Source of the DNA: Halorubrum xinjiangense
GTDB lineage: Archaea; Halobacteriota; Halobacteria; Halobacteriales; Haloferacaceae
Direction of reading: 5' to 3'
DNA length: 64,000 nt
Assembly: GCF_900102375.1 (NCBI RefSeq)
Contig: NZ_FNBO01000001.1
Span: 124,001 to 188,000, forward strand
A program made the position numbers and the translations under genes. The notes below the pieces were generated by a model. The model did not search any database, was not told where the DNA came from, and was given only the letters and a program-made list of their open reading frames with translations. This document shows, piece after piece, positions 25,381 through 35,279 of this stretch; within the stretch, counting starts at the first letter, position 1, and every line of letters starts with the position of its first letter.

Positions 25381-26565
25381 ATGGCAACTAAGAAATCCGA
25401 AGAGTTCGACCAAGTCGACTGGAACGAGATCTCGCGGTCGGGGAGGTTCGACCTGTCCATCAACTCGATCGGGATGCTGGTGACGACGCTCCCGCTCGTG
25501 CTGCTGGCCGTGTACGACTGGCAGTTCCTCGGCGAGCGGACCCCGACGTTCCAGTTCGTCGGGGTCGACCGAGGGCTCGAGTCGGTGGACTTCTTTTTCA
25601 TCTTCACGCTCCTGCTGGCGTTCTGGTTCCTCGTCTTACCGCTGTACCAGAACCCGCGAATGACGCGGTACTACTGGAAGGAGTTCAAACAAAACCGCCC
25701 GGCGGTCGTGAGCCTCGTCTGGCTCGGCGTCGTGTTCGTCGGCGGCATCGTCGGACCGATCGTGATGGACCCGCCCCAACAGGAGCTGCTCATCGCTTAC
25801 CAGCCGCCGGTGTTCACCTCCGTCGTGGACACGACGCCGGCGACCTGCGTCGGCGAGGTGATGAACGGGCGGTGTTACGGAACGTGGGAACACCCGCTCG
25901 GGACGACGAACGCCGGCAAGGACGTGTTCACGATGATCGTCTACGGGATGACGATCAGCATGCAGATCGCCTTCATCACGACGACCATCGTCGCGACGAT
26001 CGGGATCTCGTTCGGGACGCTGAGCGCGTACGCGGGCGGCTGGGTCGACGAGATCATGATGCGGTTCGTCGACATCATCCTCTCGTTCCCGACCTTCCTG
26101 ATGTTCCTGCTCATCCTGTACATCTACGGCGGGGGACTCGGGATGTTCATCGTGGTTTTCTCGCTTTTCGCCTGGGGCGGCACGGCCCGGTACGTCCGGA
26201 GCAAGTCGCTGTCGATCTCCGAAGAGGAGTTCATCAAGTCCAGTCGGATCAGCGGTGCAAGCACGTATCACGTCATCCGCGGCCACGTGGTCCCGAACGT
26301 CGCGAGCAGCATCATCACGCAGCTCACGCTGCTGATCCCCGGCTTCCTGCTGTTCGAGGCGCAACTGGCGTTCCTCGGCATCGGCGACTCGACGGTCCCC
26401 TCGTGGGGACAGCTCATCTCCGCCGGCCGGAGCGACCTCTCGTTCGCTCCGTGGATCGTGTTGGCGCCCGGTATCGTGCTGTTCTTGACCATCCTCGCGT
26501 TCAACTTCCTCGGTGACGCGCTGTTGGACGCGTTGAACCCCGAAGCGGAGGCGGAGAACACATGA
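25381..26565 (+). CDS. ABC transporter permease, DppC type with extra N-terminal helices (locus III)
   Basis: The 394-residue protein has two additional hydrophobic segments before the standard DppC core. Its long extracytoplasmic loop has two cysteines ('ATCVGEVMNGRC') followed by 'YGTWEHPLGTTNAGKD'. The EAA loop is 'KSSRISGASTYHVIRGHVVPN'. The match to locus I in length, extra helices and paired cysteines indicates a common subfamily; the cysteines could form a disulfide on the cell surface. Its stop overlaps the dppD start as ATGA. Confidence 0.88.
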   Translation: MATKKSEEFDQVDWNEISRSGRFDLSINSIGMLVTTLPLVLLAVYDWQFLGERTPTFQFVGVDRGLESVDFFFIFTLLLAFWFLVLPLYQNPRMTRYYWKEFKQNRPAVVSLVWLGVVFVGGIVGPIVMDPPQQELLIAYQPPVFTSVVDTTPATCVGEVMNGRCYGTWEHPLGTTNAGKDVFTMIVYGMTISMQIAFITTTIVATIGISFGTLSAYAGGWVDEIMMRFVDIILSFPTFLMFLLILYIYGGGLGMFIVVFSLFAWGGTARYVRSKSLSISEEEFIKSSRISGASTYHVIRGHVVPNVASSIITQLTLLIPGFLLFEAQLAFLGIGDSTVPSWGQLISAGRSDLSFAPWIVLAPGIVLFLTILAFNFLGDALLDALNPEAEAENT

Positions 26566-27623
26566 CGTCCGACGATCAGCCACTGCTCGAGGTCGAAGAC
26601 CTCACGACGACGTTCAGCACCGACGACGGAACGCTCACCGCGGTCGACGGGATCGACTTCGACGTCGAGACCGGGGAGACCGTCTGTATCGTCGGCGAGT
26701 CCGGGTCCGGAAAGACGGTCGCGACGGAGTCGATCACCAAGATCATCAAGACGCCGCCGGGGCATATCGAGGGGACGGTGCGGTACAAAGGCCGCGACCT
26801 GCTGTCGCTTCCCGAGTCGGAGCTTCGGCAGATCCGTGGCAACGAGATCGCGCACATCTTCCAGAACCCCCAGGAGGCGATGAACCACTGCTACACCGTC
26901 GGGTGGCAGATCACCGAAGCGCTCCAGATCCACCGGGACGTCTCCGACGAAGAGGCCCGCGCGAAGGCGGTCGACCTCATGGACCGCGTCGGGATCGCGA
27001 ACGCGAGTTCGCGGTTCGACGACTACCCCCACGAGTTCTCCGGCGGGCAGAAACAGCGCGTGATGATCGCGATGGCGCTCGTCGGTGACCCCGACCTGCT
27101 CATCGCCGACGAGCCGACGACCGCGCTCGACGTCACGGTCCAGGCGCAGATCCTGCGGCTCCTCGACGACCTCCAAGACGAGTTCGACATGGGGGTCCTG
27201 TTTGTGACGCACGACCTCGGCGTCGTCGCGGAGATCGCCGACCGGATCGTCGTGATGTACGCGGGGAAGGTGATGGAGCGGGGCGACGTCCTCGACATCT
27301 TCGATCGCCCCGCACACCCGTACACCCAACAGCTGTTAGAGTGCCTGCCGGAGTTCGGCGGGACCGGCGGGGGGATACCGGGGACGCTGCCGGATCCGCA
27401 CGACCCGCCGGACGGGTGTCGCTTCGCGCCCCGATGCGAGTACGCCGAGGAGGCGTGTCGCACCGGCGAGCAGCCCGAGGAGGTCGAGGTCGCCCCGGAC
27501 CAGCAGGTCTCCTGCGTCCACTACGGGCCGGGCGGAAACCCCTCGATAGTGAGAAGCGAGGGGCACGGCCCCGGCGACGGCGCAACAGGCGGCGACAGCG
27601 AGGTGGGTCCCGCCGATGACTGA
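26562..27623 (+). CDS. ABC transporter ATPase, DppD type (locus III)
   Basis: The 353-residue ATPase has Walker A '[10 protein letters not shown]', signature '[15 protein letters not shown]', Walker B '[12 protein letters not shown]' and H-loop 'VTHDLGVV'. The oligopeptide-type cysteine domain is intact ('[15 protein letters not shown]', 'VSCVHYG'). It overlaps dppC by ATGA and dppF by 8 bp, so all genes of the operon are tightly coupled. Confidence 0.9.
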   Translation: MTSDDQPLLEVEDLTTTFSTDDGTLTAVDGIDFDVETGETVCIVGESGSGKTVATESITKIIKTPPGHIEGTVRYKGRDLLSLPESELRQIRGNEIAHIFQNPQEAMNHCYTVGWQITEALQIHRDVSDEEARAKAVDLMDRVGIANASSRFDDYPHEFSGGQKQRVMIAMALVGDPDLLIADEPTTALDVTVQAQILRLLDDLQDEFDMGVLFVTHDLGVVAEIADRIVVMYAGKVMERGDVLDIFDRPAHPYTQQLLECLPEFGGTGGGIPGTLPDPHDPPDGCRFAPRCEYAEEACRTGEQPEEVEVAPDQQVSCVHYGPGGNPSIVRSEGHGPGDGATGGDSEVGPADD

Positions 27624-28950
27624 GCCGCTGCTCTCGGTCCGCGACCTGAAGAAACACTACCCGATCCGCAAGGGGCTGTTCAACCGACAGGTCGGCGCCG
27701 CACGCGCCGTCGACGGGATCAGCTTCGACATCGAACAGGGCGAGACGCTCGGGCTCGTCGGCGAGTCCGGCTGTGGGAAGTCGACCGCGGCGAATTCAGT
27801 CATCCACTTAGAGGAGCCGACCGCCGGAGAGGTCATCTTCAACGGAAACGGACGCGAGGGCGCGACGCGAAACACCGACGGAACTCACCCCAACGACGTG
27901 ACGAAGTTCGACGACGGCGAACTGATGGAGTTCCGGCGAGGCGCACAGATGATCTTCCAGGACCCGTCCTCGAGCTTCGATCCGCGGATGCCGATCGGGA
28001 ACGCCGTTGGAGAGCTCCTCAAGGTTCACGGGATGAGCGACCGCCACCGGCGCCGCGCGATCGTCGAGGACCTGCTCGAACGCGTCGGCCTCTCGGCGAA
28101 CGACTTCGACCGGTACCCGCACGAGTTCTCCGGCGGACAGAAACAGCGAATCGCGCTCGCGCGCGCGCTCGTGTTGAACCCGGACCTCATCATCGCCGAC
28201 GAGCCGGTGAGCGCGCTCGACGTCTCCATTCAGGCGGAGATCCTCTCGCTGATCGACGACCTACAAGAGGAGTTCGGGCTGTCGCTACTCTTCATCAGCC
28301 ACGACATGTCCGTTATCCGCCAGATCTGCGACCGCGTGGCCGTGATGTACCTCGGCGAAATCGTCGAGATCGGGCCGGTCGAGGAGATCTTCACGAACCC
28401 GCAACACCCCTACACCGAGGCGCTGCTGTCCTCGATTCCGACGCCGGACCCGCGGGCGGAGCTCGGCGGCATCGAGCTGAGGGGCACCGTCCCGAGTCCG
28501 ACGAATCCACCGAGCGGCTGCCGGTTCCACACCCGGTGCCACAAGGTGATCCAGCCAGAGGGGGTCGACATCGATCAGGGCGACTGGCGGGGGCTGTTGA
28601 ACTTCCGTGAGAAAGTCATCACCGGCGAGATAGACATCGAACAGGTCCGTGAGAACGTCGCCGGCGGCGGGACCGAACCGACCGACTCAGAGGTTCGAGC
28701 GGAGGTCCGGCGCGAGTTCGACATCAGCGAGACGGTCGACGACCCGGACCTCGAGGAGACGCTCTCAGAGGCGATGAACCTTCTATTGGAGGACAACGCC
28801 GAGATGGCGGGGGAGTTCCTCTCGGAGGAGATCACGACGCCGTGCGCCGAGACGGAGCCCGGGACGACGGTTCACGCACCCGATCACGAGTCCGCCTGCC
28901 TCAGGCACGAGAGCCGAGCCGCCGCGGAGCCGAACCCCGCGGACGACTGA
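27616..28950 (+). CDS. ABC transporter ATPase, DppF type with split cysteine domain (locus III)
   Basis: The 444-residue ATPase has Walker A 'GESGCGKSTA', signature '[15 protein letters not shown]', Walker B '[12 protein letters not shown]' and H-loop 'ISHDMSVI'. After Walker A there is an extra loop of about 15 residues ('NGREGATRNTDGTHPND'). The C-terminal domain starts '[11 protein letters not shown]', is interrupted by about 110 residues, and closes with 'TTPCAETEPG' and 'ESACLRHES'. It ends the locus III operon. Confidence 0.9.
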   Translation: MTEPLLSVRDLKKHYPIRKGLFNRQVGAARAVDGISFDIEQGETLGLVGESGCGKSTAANSVIHLEEPTAGEVIFNGNGREGATRNTDGTHPNDVTKFDDGELMEFRRGAQMIFQDPSSSFDPRMPIGNAVGELLKVHGMSDRHRRRAIVEDLLERVGLSANDFDRYPHEFSGGQKQRIALARALVLNPDLIIADEPVSALDVSIQAEILSLIDDLQEEFGLSLLFISHDMSVIRQICDRVAVMYLGEIVEIGPVEEIFTNPQHPYTEALLSSIPTPDPRAELGGIELRGTVPSPTNPPSGCRFHTRCHKVIQPEGVDIDQGDWRGLLNFREKVITGEIDIEQVRENVAGGGTEPTDSEVRAEVRREFDISETVDDPDLEETLSEAMNLLLEDNAEMAGEFLSEEITTPCAETEPGTTVHAPDHESACLRHESRAAAEPNPADD

Positions 28951-28977
28951 GACTGACGCGACCCGGTTCGAAGCGGA

Positions 28978-29730
28978 TCAGTCGGCCGCCGACGCGATCG
29001 ACGCGGGGTCGATCCGTCGCGGCTCCGGAACGTCCGCGTCTCCCGGAGCCACCGCCACGTCGCCGCGCGGTTCGTCGTCCGCCTCACCGTCGCCGGTCGA
29101 CGGCGCGAGCACCGCGGTCCCGGCGACAGAGAGCGGAGCGACGAGCCCGGCCGCGAGCGCCGGCGCGTCGGAGAACGGTCGGCGGAGGACGACGCGCGTC
29201 CCCTCGTCCATCTCGCCTGCCTCGACGGCCGCCGCCGCGAGCGAACACAGTTCGCGGTGGCTGCGCTCCCGGTCCGGCCCCGCCACGACGGGGTCGTCCG
29301 GTTTCACGTCGCTCGGCGGGGTTCCCGGATTCTCGCTCCACAGCTCCTTTTCCCAGTGCGTGGTGTCGGGACGCTCCGGCGAGCCGCCGAAGGCGGCGAG
29401 GTTCGTGCCCGGGGCCGGATCGAAGGTCGCCGCGGTCGCGACCGGTGCGAGGACGACCCGGTCGCCCGCGTCGATCCCCGCCGCCGGGTCGAAGCGGACG
29501 GGCGCGCCGACGGCGGCGGCGCCGAGGAACGCGAGCGTCGTGTGAAACCCCGGCGTCGACTCGACGGCAACCGTCGCGCCGGCGCGGGCGCCGAGGTACC
29601 GAAACACGTTCGCCGCCTTGTAGCCGTTCGTTATCAGGTCGTGGTAGGTCCGCTCGCGGCCGTCCGGCGTGACGAGCGCCGCGTCCCGGGAGCGACGGTC
29701 GCGCGCGAGCAGGTCCCCGACGAGGTCCAT
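28978..29730 (-). CDS. Isolated AMP-binding (acyl-CoA synthetase-like) N-terminal domain, probably non-catalytic
   Basis: The 250-residue protein looks like the first part of an acyl-CoA synthetase. 'ALVTPDGRERTYHDLITNGYK' and 'GATVAVESTPGFHTTLAFLGAAAVGAPV' match the N-terminal subdomain of the adenylate-forming family. The TSGTTG-type P-loop, the adenylation motif and the C-terminal lid are all absent, so it cannot be a complete ligase. It ends with an Asp/Glu-rich tail. Frame and composition are normal, so it is an established short protein rather than a fresh pseudogene. It may bind acyl-CoA or nucleotide. Confidence 0.65.
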   Translation of the reverse strand: MDLVGDLLARDRRSRDAALVTPDGRERTYHDLITNGYKAANVFRYLGARAGATVAVESTPGFHTTLAFLGAAAVGAPVRFDPAAGIDAGDRVVLAPVATAATFDPAPGTNLAAFGGSPERPDTTHWEKELWSENPGTPPSDVKPDDPVVAGPDRERSHRELCSLAAAAVEAGEMDEGTRVVLRRPFSDAPALAAGLVAPLSVAGTAVLAPSTGDGEADDEPRGDVAVAPGDADVPEPRRIDPASIASAAD

Positions 29731-29818
29731 ATGCGACCCTCGGGGCGCGCGAGCCTTAACGCTGCGGCGTCAACCGATCGGGTCTCGCCGACGGATCCGG
29801 TCCCCGCGTCGCCGACGC

Positions 29819-30139
29819 TCAGGGTGCGCCGGCGATGACCATCTTCGAGCCGTCGGCCGAGAAGGTGAGGTCGCGCGTGGATCCGGGGTCGACCCGGACG
29901 GCATCGCCGGGTGCGAGGTCGACCGCGTCCCCGTCGACGGTGAGCGTCGCCTCGCCGTGAAGCAGCACGTACACCTCCTCGTGGTCGCCGTCGGCGTGGT
30001 CGTGTTCCATCCCCTCCCAGCCGTCGTCGGCCTCGACGACGGTCACGCCGAGGTGCTCGCAGTCGAGCGCGTCGCGGAGAAAGTACATCCCGGGCGCGCG
30101 CGGTTCGACATCGTCGTAGGCCGTCGCGTCGTAGCCCAT
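29819..30139 (-). CDS. Cupin-domain protein
   Basis: The 106-residue protein is a single cupin barrel. Metal-binding histidines and glutamate are in 'GMEHDHADGDHEEVYVLLHG', and the second motif is 'APGDAVRVDPGSTRDL', where the usual final histidine is replaced. Such small cupins bind metal or small ligands and may act as isomerases or dioxygenase-like proteins; no substrate can be assigned. It stands alone between the AMP-binding-like protein and dnaJ. Confidence 0.8.
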   Translation of the reverse strand: MGYDATAYDDVEPRAPGMYFLRDALDCEHLGVTVVEADDGWEGMEHDHADGDHEEVYVLLHGEATLTVDGDAVDLAPGDAVRVDPGSTRDLTFSADGSKMVIAGAP

Positions 30140-30187
30140 GCGTGGTCCGACGGTCCGGGGGACGGAAAAGCTACGGACTGCGGAGCG

Positions 30188-31357
30188 TCAAAAGGAGCTC
30201 TTCAGCTTCTCGAAGAAGCCGCCGCCGACATCGATGTCCTCGCCGCCGGCCTCGGCGAACGCCTCCAACGCCTCGCGCTGCTCGTCGTTGAGCGACTCGG
30301 GGACGACGACGCCGACCTGTACGTAGAGGTCACCGCGGCCGCGACGACGGAGCCGCGGCATTCCCTTCCCCTGAAGCCGGAACGTCTCGCCGCTCTGCGT
30401 GCCGGCGGGGACGTCCATCTCGACGCTGCCGTCGACCGTCTCCACCTCGACGGTGTCGCCGAAGACGGCCTGCGGGAAGGAGATGGCCTCGTTGACGCGG
30501 AGGTCGTCGCCGTCGCGCTCGAACCGCTCGCCGACGTCGACGTCGACCTCGATGAGGAGGTCGCCCTTCGGCCCGCCGTTCTCGCCGGGCGCGCCCTCGC
30601 GCTCCATCCGGAGGCTCTGTCCGGAGCGGATCCCGGCCGGGATCTCGACCGAGAGCGTCGCCTCCTCGCGGACGACGCCGTCCCCGCCGCAGTCGGGACA
30701 GTCCTCGCTGTACAGCTCGCCCTCGCCCTCGCAGCGGGGGCACGTCGACGTCTGCTGGACGCGGCCGAGCGGCGTCTGCTGGACCTGCTGGACCTGTCCG
30801 CGGCCGTTACACTGGGGACACGTCTCCACGTCCGCGTCCGGCGGGTGGCCCGCTCCGTCGCAGGTGTCGCACTCGGTCGGTCGCGTGAGCGTGACCTCCT
30901 TGGTCGCGCCGTGGAACGCCTCCTCGAGGTCGATCGTCAGCCCCGTCTTGAGGTCGCGGCCCTGCCGGGGTCGGTTGCCGCCACCGCCGCCGCGGCCGCG
31001 ACCGCCACCGCCCCCGAAGAACTGGTTGAAGATGTCCTCGAACCCGCCGGCGCCTCCCGCGCCGCCCGCACCGCCGAATGGACCGCCCGCGCCGCCCGGA
31101 CCGGCGCCGCCGCCGGTCGCGCCGCGCTTGTCGGCCTCGGTGAACCGGTCGTGGCCCATCTGGTCGTACTGCTGGCGCTTCTGCTCGTCGGTGAGCACCT
31201 CCTTGGCCTTCTGTATCTTCTTGAACCGCTCCTCGGCGTTCTCGTCGTCGCTGACGTCGGGGTGGTGTTTCGCGGCCTGCTTGCGGTACGCCTTCTTGAT
31301 CTCGTCTTCGCTGGCGTCCCGCGACACGCCGAGGACGTCGTAGAAATCTTCGCTCAT
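30188..31357 (-). CDS. dnaJ: Chaperone protein DnaJ (Hsp40)
   Basis: The 389-residue protein has all DnaJ parts. The J-domain carries the HPD motif ('[11 protein letters not shown]'). A Gly/Phe-rich region follows with several GGAGG runs. The zinc domain has four CxxCxGxG-type repeats ('CDTCDGAG', 'CPQCNGRG', 'CPRCEGEG', 'CPDCGGDG'), and a C-terminal substrate-binding domain ends the chain. It stimulates the ATPase of DnaK and delivers unfolded clients. It lies 82 bp downstream of dnaK on the same strand. grpE is not adjacent. Confidence 0.97.
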   Translation of the reverse strand: MSEDFYDVLGVSRDASEDEIKKAYRKQAAKHHPDVSDDENAEERFKKIQKAKEVLTDEQKRQQYDQMGHDRFTEADKRGATGGGAGPGGAGGPFGGAGGAGGAGGFEDIFNQFFGGGGGRGRGGGGGNRPRQGRDLKTGLTIDLEEAFHGATKEVTLTRPTECDTCDGAGHPPDADVETCPQCNGRGQVQQVQQTPLGRVQQTSTCPRCEGEGELYSEDCPDCGGDGVVREEATLSVEIPAGIRSGQSLRMEREGAPGENGGPKGDLLIEVDVDVGERFERDGDDLRVNEAISFPQAVFGDTVEVETVDGSVEMDVPAGTQSGETFRLQGKGMPRLRRRGRGDLYVQVGVVVPESLNDEQREALEAFAEAGGEDIDVGGGFFEKLKSSF

Positions 31358-31439
31358 GCGTTGCGTTCGTTGATTGGTGTTGATCGACGGGTCGGTTTAA
31401 GCGGCGGGTTCGAAGCGTCGAGAGCCGGGTCGGCGGGGG

Positions 31440-33374
31440 TTACTCGTCGTCGTCTTCGTCCACGTCCTCGAAGTCGGCGTCGACGTACTCCTCGTCGTCC
31501 GCGTCGCCGCCGGGACCGGCGCCGCCGGGGCCCGCAGCGCCGCCGGGACCGCCGGCGCCGCCCATCCCGCCCATGCCGCCGGGACCGGCGCCGGCCGCGC
31601 CGCCCGCGCCGCCCGGACCGGCCTGCGCGGCCTGGCCCTCGTACATCTGCTTGCCGATCTCCTGGAGCGCCTCGGTGAGCGCCTCGGTGGCGGACTCGAT
31701 CTCGTCGGTGTCGGCGTCCTCGTCTTCGAGGACCGCCTCGACGTCCTCGATCGCGTCCTCGATGTCGCCGATGAGGTCCTCGTCGAGGTCTTCCTCGTTC
31801 TCTTCGAGGAGCGTCTCCGCGCGCTGGATCGTCGTCTCGGCCTCGTTGCGGGCCTCGATCCGCTCGCGGCGGGCCTCGTCCTCCTCGGCGTGCTTCTCGG
31901 CCTCCTCTTGCATCTCCTCTATCTCCTCGTCGGAGAGGCCGACGCCGCCCTCGATGGTGATCGACTCGGCGTTGCCCGAGCCCTGGTCTTCGGCCTCGAC
32001 GTTGACGATGCCGTTCTCGTCGATGTTGAACGAAACCTCGATCTGCGGGGTTCCGGCGGGCGCCGGCGGGATGCCGGAGAGCTGGAACGCGCCGAGCAGC
32101 TCGTTCTCCTCGGCGATCTCGCGTTCGCCCTGGAAGACGCGGACGTTGACGGAGGTCTGGTTGTCCGCGGCCGTGGTGAACACCTTCGACTCCTCGGTGG
32201 GGATCGTGGTGTTCTTCTCGATGAGCCGCTCGAAGAGGCCGCCCTTCACCTCGATCCCGAGCGAGAGCGGGGTGACGTCCAGCAGCACGATGTCGTCGAC
32301 GTCGCCGGAGAGGACGCCGCCCTGAACCGCCGCGCCGAGCGCGACCGCCTCGTCCGGGTTGACGTTCTTTTTCGGCTCCTGCCCGACGAGCTCCTCGACC
32401 TGCTCTTGGACCTGCGGCATCCGGGTGGAGCCGCCGACGAGGATGACCTCGTCGATGTCGGACTTCGAGTAGTCGGCGTCCGCGAGCGCCTGCTCGGTCG
32501 GCTCGACGGTGCGATCGATGAGGTCCGAGGTGAGGTTCTCGAACGTCGCGCGGGTGACGGACTGTTCGAGATGGACCGGACCGCTGTCGGTCGCGGTGAT
32601 AAAGGGGAGGTTGACCGTGGTCTCTTTCTTGTTCGACAGCTCGATCTTCGCCTCCTCGGCGGCGTCCTTCAGCCGCTGGAGCGCCTGCCGGTCGTCGCGG
32701 AGGTCGATCCCGTGGTCGTTCTGGAACTCGTCGGCGAGGTGGTCGATGAGCGCCTCGTCCCAGTCGTCGCCGCCGAGGTCGTTGTCCCCGTTCGTGGCGA
32801 CGACCTCGTAGACGCCGCCGCCGAGGTCGAGGACCGACACGTCGAACGTGCCGCCCCCGAGGTCGTACACGAGAACGGTCTGGTCGGACTCGTCGTCGAG
32901 GCCGTACGCCATGGAGGCGGCGGTCGGCTCGTTGACGATGCGCTCGACCTCGAAGCCGGCGATCTCGCCGGCGTCCTTCGTCGCCTGGCGCTGCTTGTCG
33001 TTGAAGTAGGCGGGGACGGTGATGACCGCCTTCTCGACGTCGTCGCCGAGGTACTCCTCGGCGTCGCGCTTGATCTTCTGGAGGATCATCGCCGAGACCT
33101 GCTCCGGCGTGTACTCCTCGTCGCCGATCTCGACGGTGTAGTCTTCGCCCATGTGCCGCTTGATCGACTGGATCGTGCGGTCGGGGTTCTGGACGGCCTG
33201 ATTCTTCGCCGGCTTCCCGACGAGCCGCTCGTCGTCGTCGGCGAACGCGACGACCGAGGGCGTCGTCCGATCGCCCTCGGCGTTGGCGATGATCTCGGGC
33301 TCGTCGCCCTCCATCACCGCGAACGCGGAGTTGGTGGTACCGAGGTCGATACCGAGAATTTTGTTGCTCGCCAT
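31440..33374 (-). CDS. dnaK: Chaperone protein DnaK (Hsp70)
   Basis: The 644-residue Hsp70 starts '[20 protein letters not shown]' and contains the second phosphate loop '[16 protein letters not shown]' and the adenosine motif '[11 protein letters not shown]'. The substrate-binding domain and helical lid follow, and the tail is Gly/Met/Pro-rich before an acidic end ('[16 protein letters not shown]'). ATG 33374 matches all homologues; the frame extends 20 codons upstream without support. Upstream lies a promoter region with a CTTTAAC box, and beyond it tpiA, whereas many haloarchaea have grpE there. Confidence 0.97.
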   Translation of the reverse strand: MASNKILGIDLGTTNSAFAVMEGDEPEIIANAEGDRTTPSVVAFADDDERLVGKPAKNQAVQNPDRTIQSIKRHMGEDYTVEIGDEEYTPEQVSAMILQKIKRDAEEYLGDDVEKAVITVPAYFNDKQRQATKDAGEIAGFEVERIVNEPTAASMAYGLDDESDQTVLVYDLGGGTFDVSVLDLGGGVYEVVATNGDNDLGGDDWDEALIDHLADEFQNDHGIDLRDDRQALQRLKDAAEEAKIELSNKKETTVNLPFITATDSGPVHLEQSVTRATFENLTSDLIDRTVEPTEQALADADYSKSDIDEVILVGGSTRMPQVQEQVEELVGQEPKKNVNPDEAVALGAAVQGGVLSGDVDDIVLLDVTPLSLGIEVKGGLFERLIEKNTTIPTEESKVFTTAADNQTSVNVRVFQGEREIAEENELLGAFQLSGIPPAPAGTPQIEVSFNIDENGIVNVEAEDQGSGNAESITIEGGVGLSDEEIEEMQEEAEKHAEEDEARRERIEARNEAETTIQRAETLLEENEEDLDEDLIGDIEDAIEDVEAVLEDEDADTDEIESATEALTEALQEIGKQMYEGQAAQAGPGGAGGAAGAGPGGMGGMGGAGGPGGAAGPGGAGPGGDADDEEYVDADFEDVDEDDDE

Positions 33375-33401
33375 CTTGGTCACAGATAGCGGCTTGTTTC
33401 G

Positions 33402-33408
33402 GTTAAAG
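33402..33408 (-). promoter_or_regulatory. Proximal TATA box of dnaK
   Basis: The minus strand reads CTTTAAC, centred about 31 bases before the dnaK ATG. This places the transcription start within a few bases of the start codon. Confidence 0.45.
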
Positions 33409-33472
33409 GTTACTAGATGCTGCCGTTCGGCCACGAGAATGAACCCGCCGCGGTCATGCGTTTTCTTGATCG

Positions 33473-33502
33473 TGTGAGTCGCTCACATCGATGTCTTTAT
33501 AC
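33473..33502 (-). promoter_or_regulatory. TGTGAG/CTCACA inverted repeat beside a second TATA box upstream of dnaK
   Basis: TGTGAG-TCG-CTCACA (33473-33487) is a perfect 6-bp inverted repeat. Next to it, GTATAAAG on the minus strand (33495-33502) is a strong TATA candidate whose start point would fall in or just past the repeat. This could be a second, regulated dnaK promoter with a leader of about 100 bases. The pentamers GTGAG/CTCAC also flank the TATA-like box at 3370-3391. Confidence 0.35.
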
Positions 33503-33583
33503 AGATCCGCAAACGCAGCGGCGGTTCGGTACCGGCCCCAAAGTCGGGTGCGACTCTCGTCTCCGATCACCGACTCAGATCTC

Positions 33584-33648
33584 TATCTTAGATGCCCGTC
33601 TTAGATGTCCGTCTTAGATGTTCGTTTTAAATGCCAATCTCAGATCCC
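33584..33648. repeat. Five 13-bp tandem repeats between dnaK and tpiA
   Basis: Units of 13 bp start at 33584, 33597, 33610, 33623 and 33636. The central units read CGTCTTAGATGTC and CGTCTTAGATGTT; the outer ones diverge. The last unit runs into the tpiA stop codon at 33640. The array may be a multi-site protein-binding region upstream of dnaK, or a slipped-strand expansion. Confidence 0.7.
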
Positions 33649-34284
33649 GCTTACGAGGTCCTCCAACACGGCCTCGGGGTCATCCGCCTTCGCGACGCCG
33701 GAGGCGAGGAGGACGCCGGCGGCGCCGAGGTCGCCCGCGGTCGAGACGTCTTCGCCGGTCGAGACGCCGGCGCCGCAGAACACGTCGACCGCGGGGTCGA
33801 CTGCCTCAGCGGCCGCGACCGCGTCCTCGACGATCCCCGGGTCCGCGGTGGCGACCGAGACGTCGCCGCCGATGAGCTCCGGGGGCTCGACGGCGACCGC
33901 GTCGGGACCGAGCGCGGCCGCGGCGCCGACCTGCGCGGGGTTGTTCGCGCAGACGATGGTCTCCAGGTCGGCGCGCTCCGCCGCGCGCACGGAGCCGTCG
34001 ACGTCCGCGAGCTTGAGTCGGTTTTCGGAGTGGTTGACCAGCGTCCCCTCCGCGCCGTTGTCAGCGACGGCCTCGGCGAGGGTCGACCCGGTGTGCGAGC
34101 CATGCGCGTTCGGCGAGACGTGCTGCGCCCACGTCTCGACGCCGGTGTCCGCGACGCGGGCGACGTCGGCCGCCTGCGGCGAGACGGCGATCCGCGCGCC
34201 GGACGCCTCGGCGACGTCGCGGGCCGCAGTCGCTACCTCGATCGGATCGCACGGGTACGCCTTGAGGTTCACCAGGATGAACAT
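33640..34284 (-). CDS. tpiA: Triosephosphate isomerase, archaeal type
   Basis: The 214-residue enzyme is the short archaeal form. Substrate-binding Asn6 and Lys8 are in 'LVNLKAYP', the catalytic His85 is in 'LVNHSENR' and the catalytic Glu133 is in '[10 protein letters not shown]'. The phosphate-binding loops '[10 protein letters not shown]' and '[11 protein letters not shown]' follow. It interconverts dihydroxyacetone phosphate and glyceraldehyde 3-phosphate in the cytoplasm. Its 3' end borders the 13-bp repeats and then dnaK. Confidence 0.97.
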   Translation of the reverse strand: MFILVNLKAYPCDPIEVATAARDVAEASGARIAVSPQAADVARVADTGVETWAQHVSPNAHGSHTGSTLAEAVADNGAEGTLVNHSENRLKLADVDGSVRAAERADLETIVCANNPAQVGAAAALGPDAVAVEPPELIGGDVSVATADPGIVEDAVAAAEAVDPAVDVFCGAGVSTGEDVSTAGDLGAAGVLLASGVAKADDPEAVLEDLVSGI

Positions 34285-34436
34285 ACGCCCACTCGGGGAG
34301 CGCGGCGCAAATAGGTTCGTGCTTCGCGACGCTCGCTCTCGGTCGCCGTGCGCGCTCGCGAGCCGCAGAACCGAGTGCCCCGCGGGCCCGAGAGCAGAAA
34401 CGACCTTATACCCCGCTGCTGTGGGTCCGGCAAGGG

Positions 34437-35192
34437 ATGTCCCTCATCGAGCTCATCGCGGGCGTGGAGGCGCACGAGGCCACGCTGACCGTGTTCAACG
34501 CCGATCCGGCGGTTACGGAGGAGCTCCGGGAGTACTTCGCCGACCGCAACGTCCGGATCGTCGACGACCAGACCGCCTCCGGCCCGGAGGAGTTCGCGGT
34601 GTTGGCGCGGGACGGGGAGTTCGTCACGGCCGTGACCGTCGACGACCTCTTGCCGGGCCGAGAGGGGGACGGAAGCGGGGAGACAGACGGCGACGGGACC
34701 GCCGGGGGCGTCGGGAGGCCCGTCTTGGACCACCTCGACGAGACGATGTTCACCTCCTACTCCCGCGAGGACATGGTCGCCGCGTCGCGGGAGATCGAGG
34801 ACCGCGCCTGGCGGGTCGGGGACGGAGAGCTCCACGCGGGGTTCCAGACGCTCGACGTGCTCACCGGCGAGGCGGACACCTACGACCTGCTCGGCGAAAA
34901 GGAACGGCTCGACGTCCACGCGTACGCCGCGGACGAGGGCGAATCGCCCGACATCGAACACTACACCGTTCACGTCGGCGAGACGGCCGAAATCCGCGAG
35001 ACGTGGTTCGTCGCGTACGACGGGGGCGGGTACGAGGACGCCAAATGCGCGCTGCTCGCGGAGGAGCGCGCTCCGGGAGAGTTCTACGGCTTCTGGAGCT
35101 ACGACCCCGAGACGGTCGATTACATCATCGACTACCTCACCGAGCGGTACGGGGGGTCGGAGCAGACGGACGACGGCGGCGCGACGGTGTGA
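34437..35192 (+). CDS. DICT sensory-domain protein
   Basis: The 251-residue protein opens with '[20 protein letters not shown]', and its middle has '[20 protein letters not shown]' and '[20 protein letters not shown]'. This matches the DICT domain, a sensory module found in diguanylate cyclases, two-component systems and many haloarchaeal regulators. No output or DNA-binding domain is attached, so it may be a stand-alone sensor. ACCTTATA lies about 29 bp upstream, giving a leaderless or nearly leaderless message. Confidence 0.8.
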   Translation: MSLIELIAGVEAHEATLTVFNADPAVTEELREYFADRNVRIVDDQTASGPEEFAVLARDGEFVTAVTVDDLLPGREGDGSGETDGDGTAGGVGRPVLDHLDETMFTSYSREDMVAASREIEDRAWRVGDGELHAGFQTLDVLTGEADTYDLLGEKERLDVHAYAADEGESPDIEHYTVHVGETAEIRETWFVAYDGGGYEDAKCALLAEERAPGEFYGFWSYDPETVDYIIDYLTERYGGSEQTDDGGATV

Positions 35193-35279
35193 GACCGCCG
35201 AAAGGTCAGAAATCACATCGTCGGCACGCGATACCGCGTCTGAGAAGACGTGCGAGCCGCGGTCCGGACGGGCCGGTCG

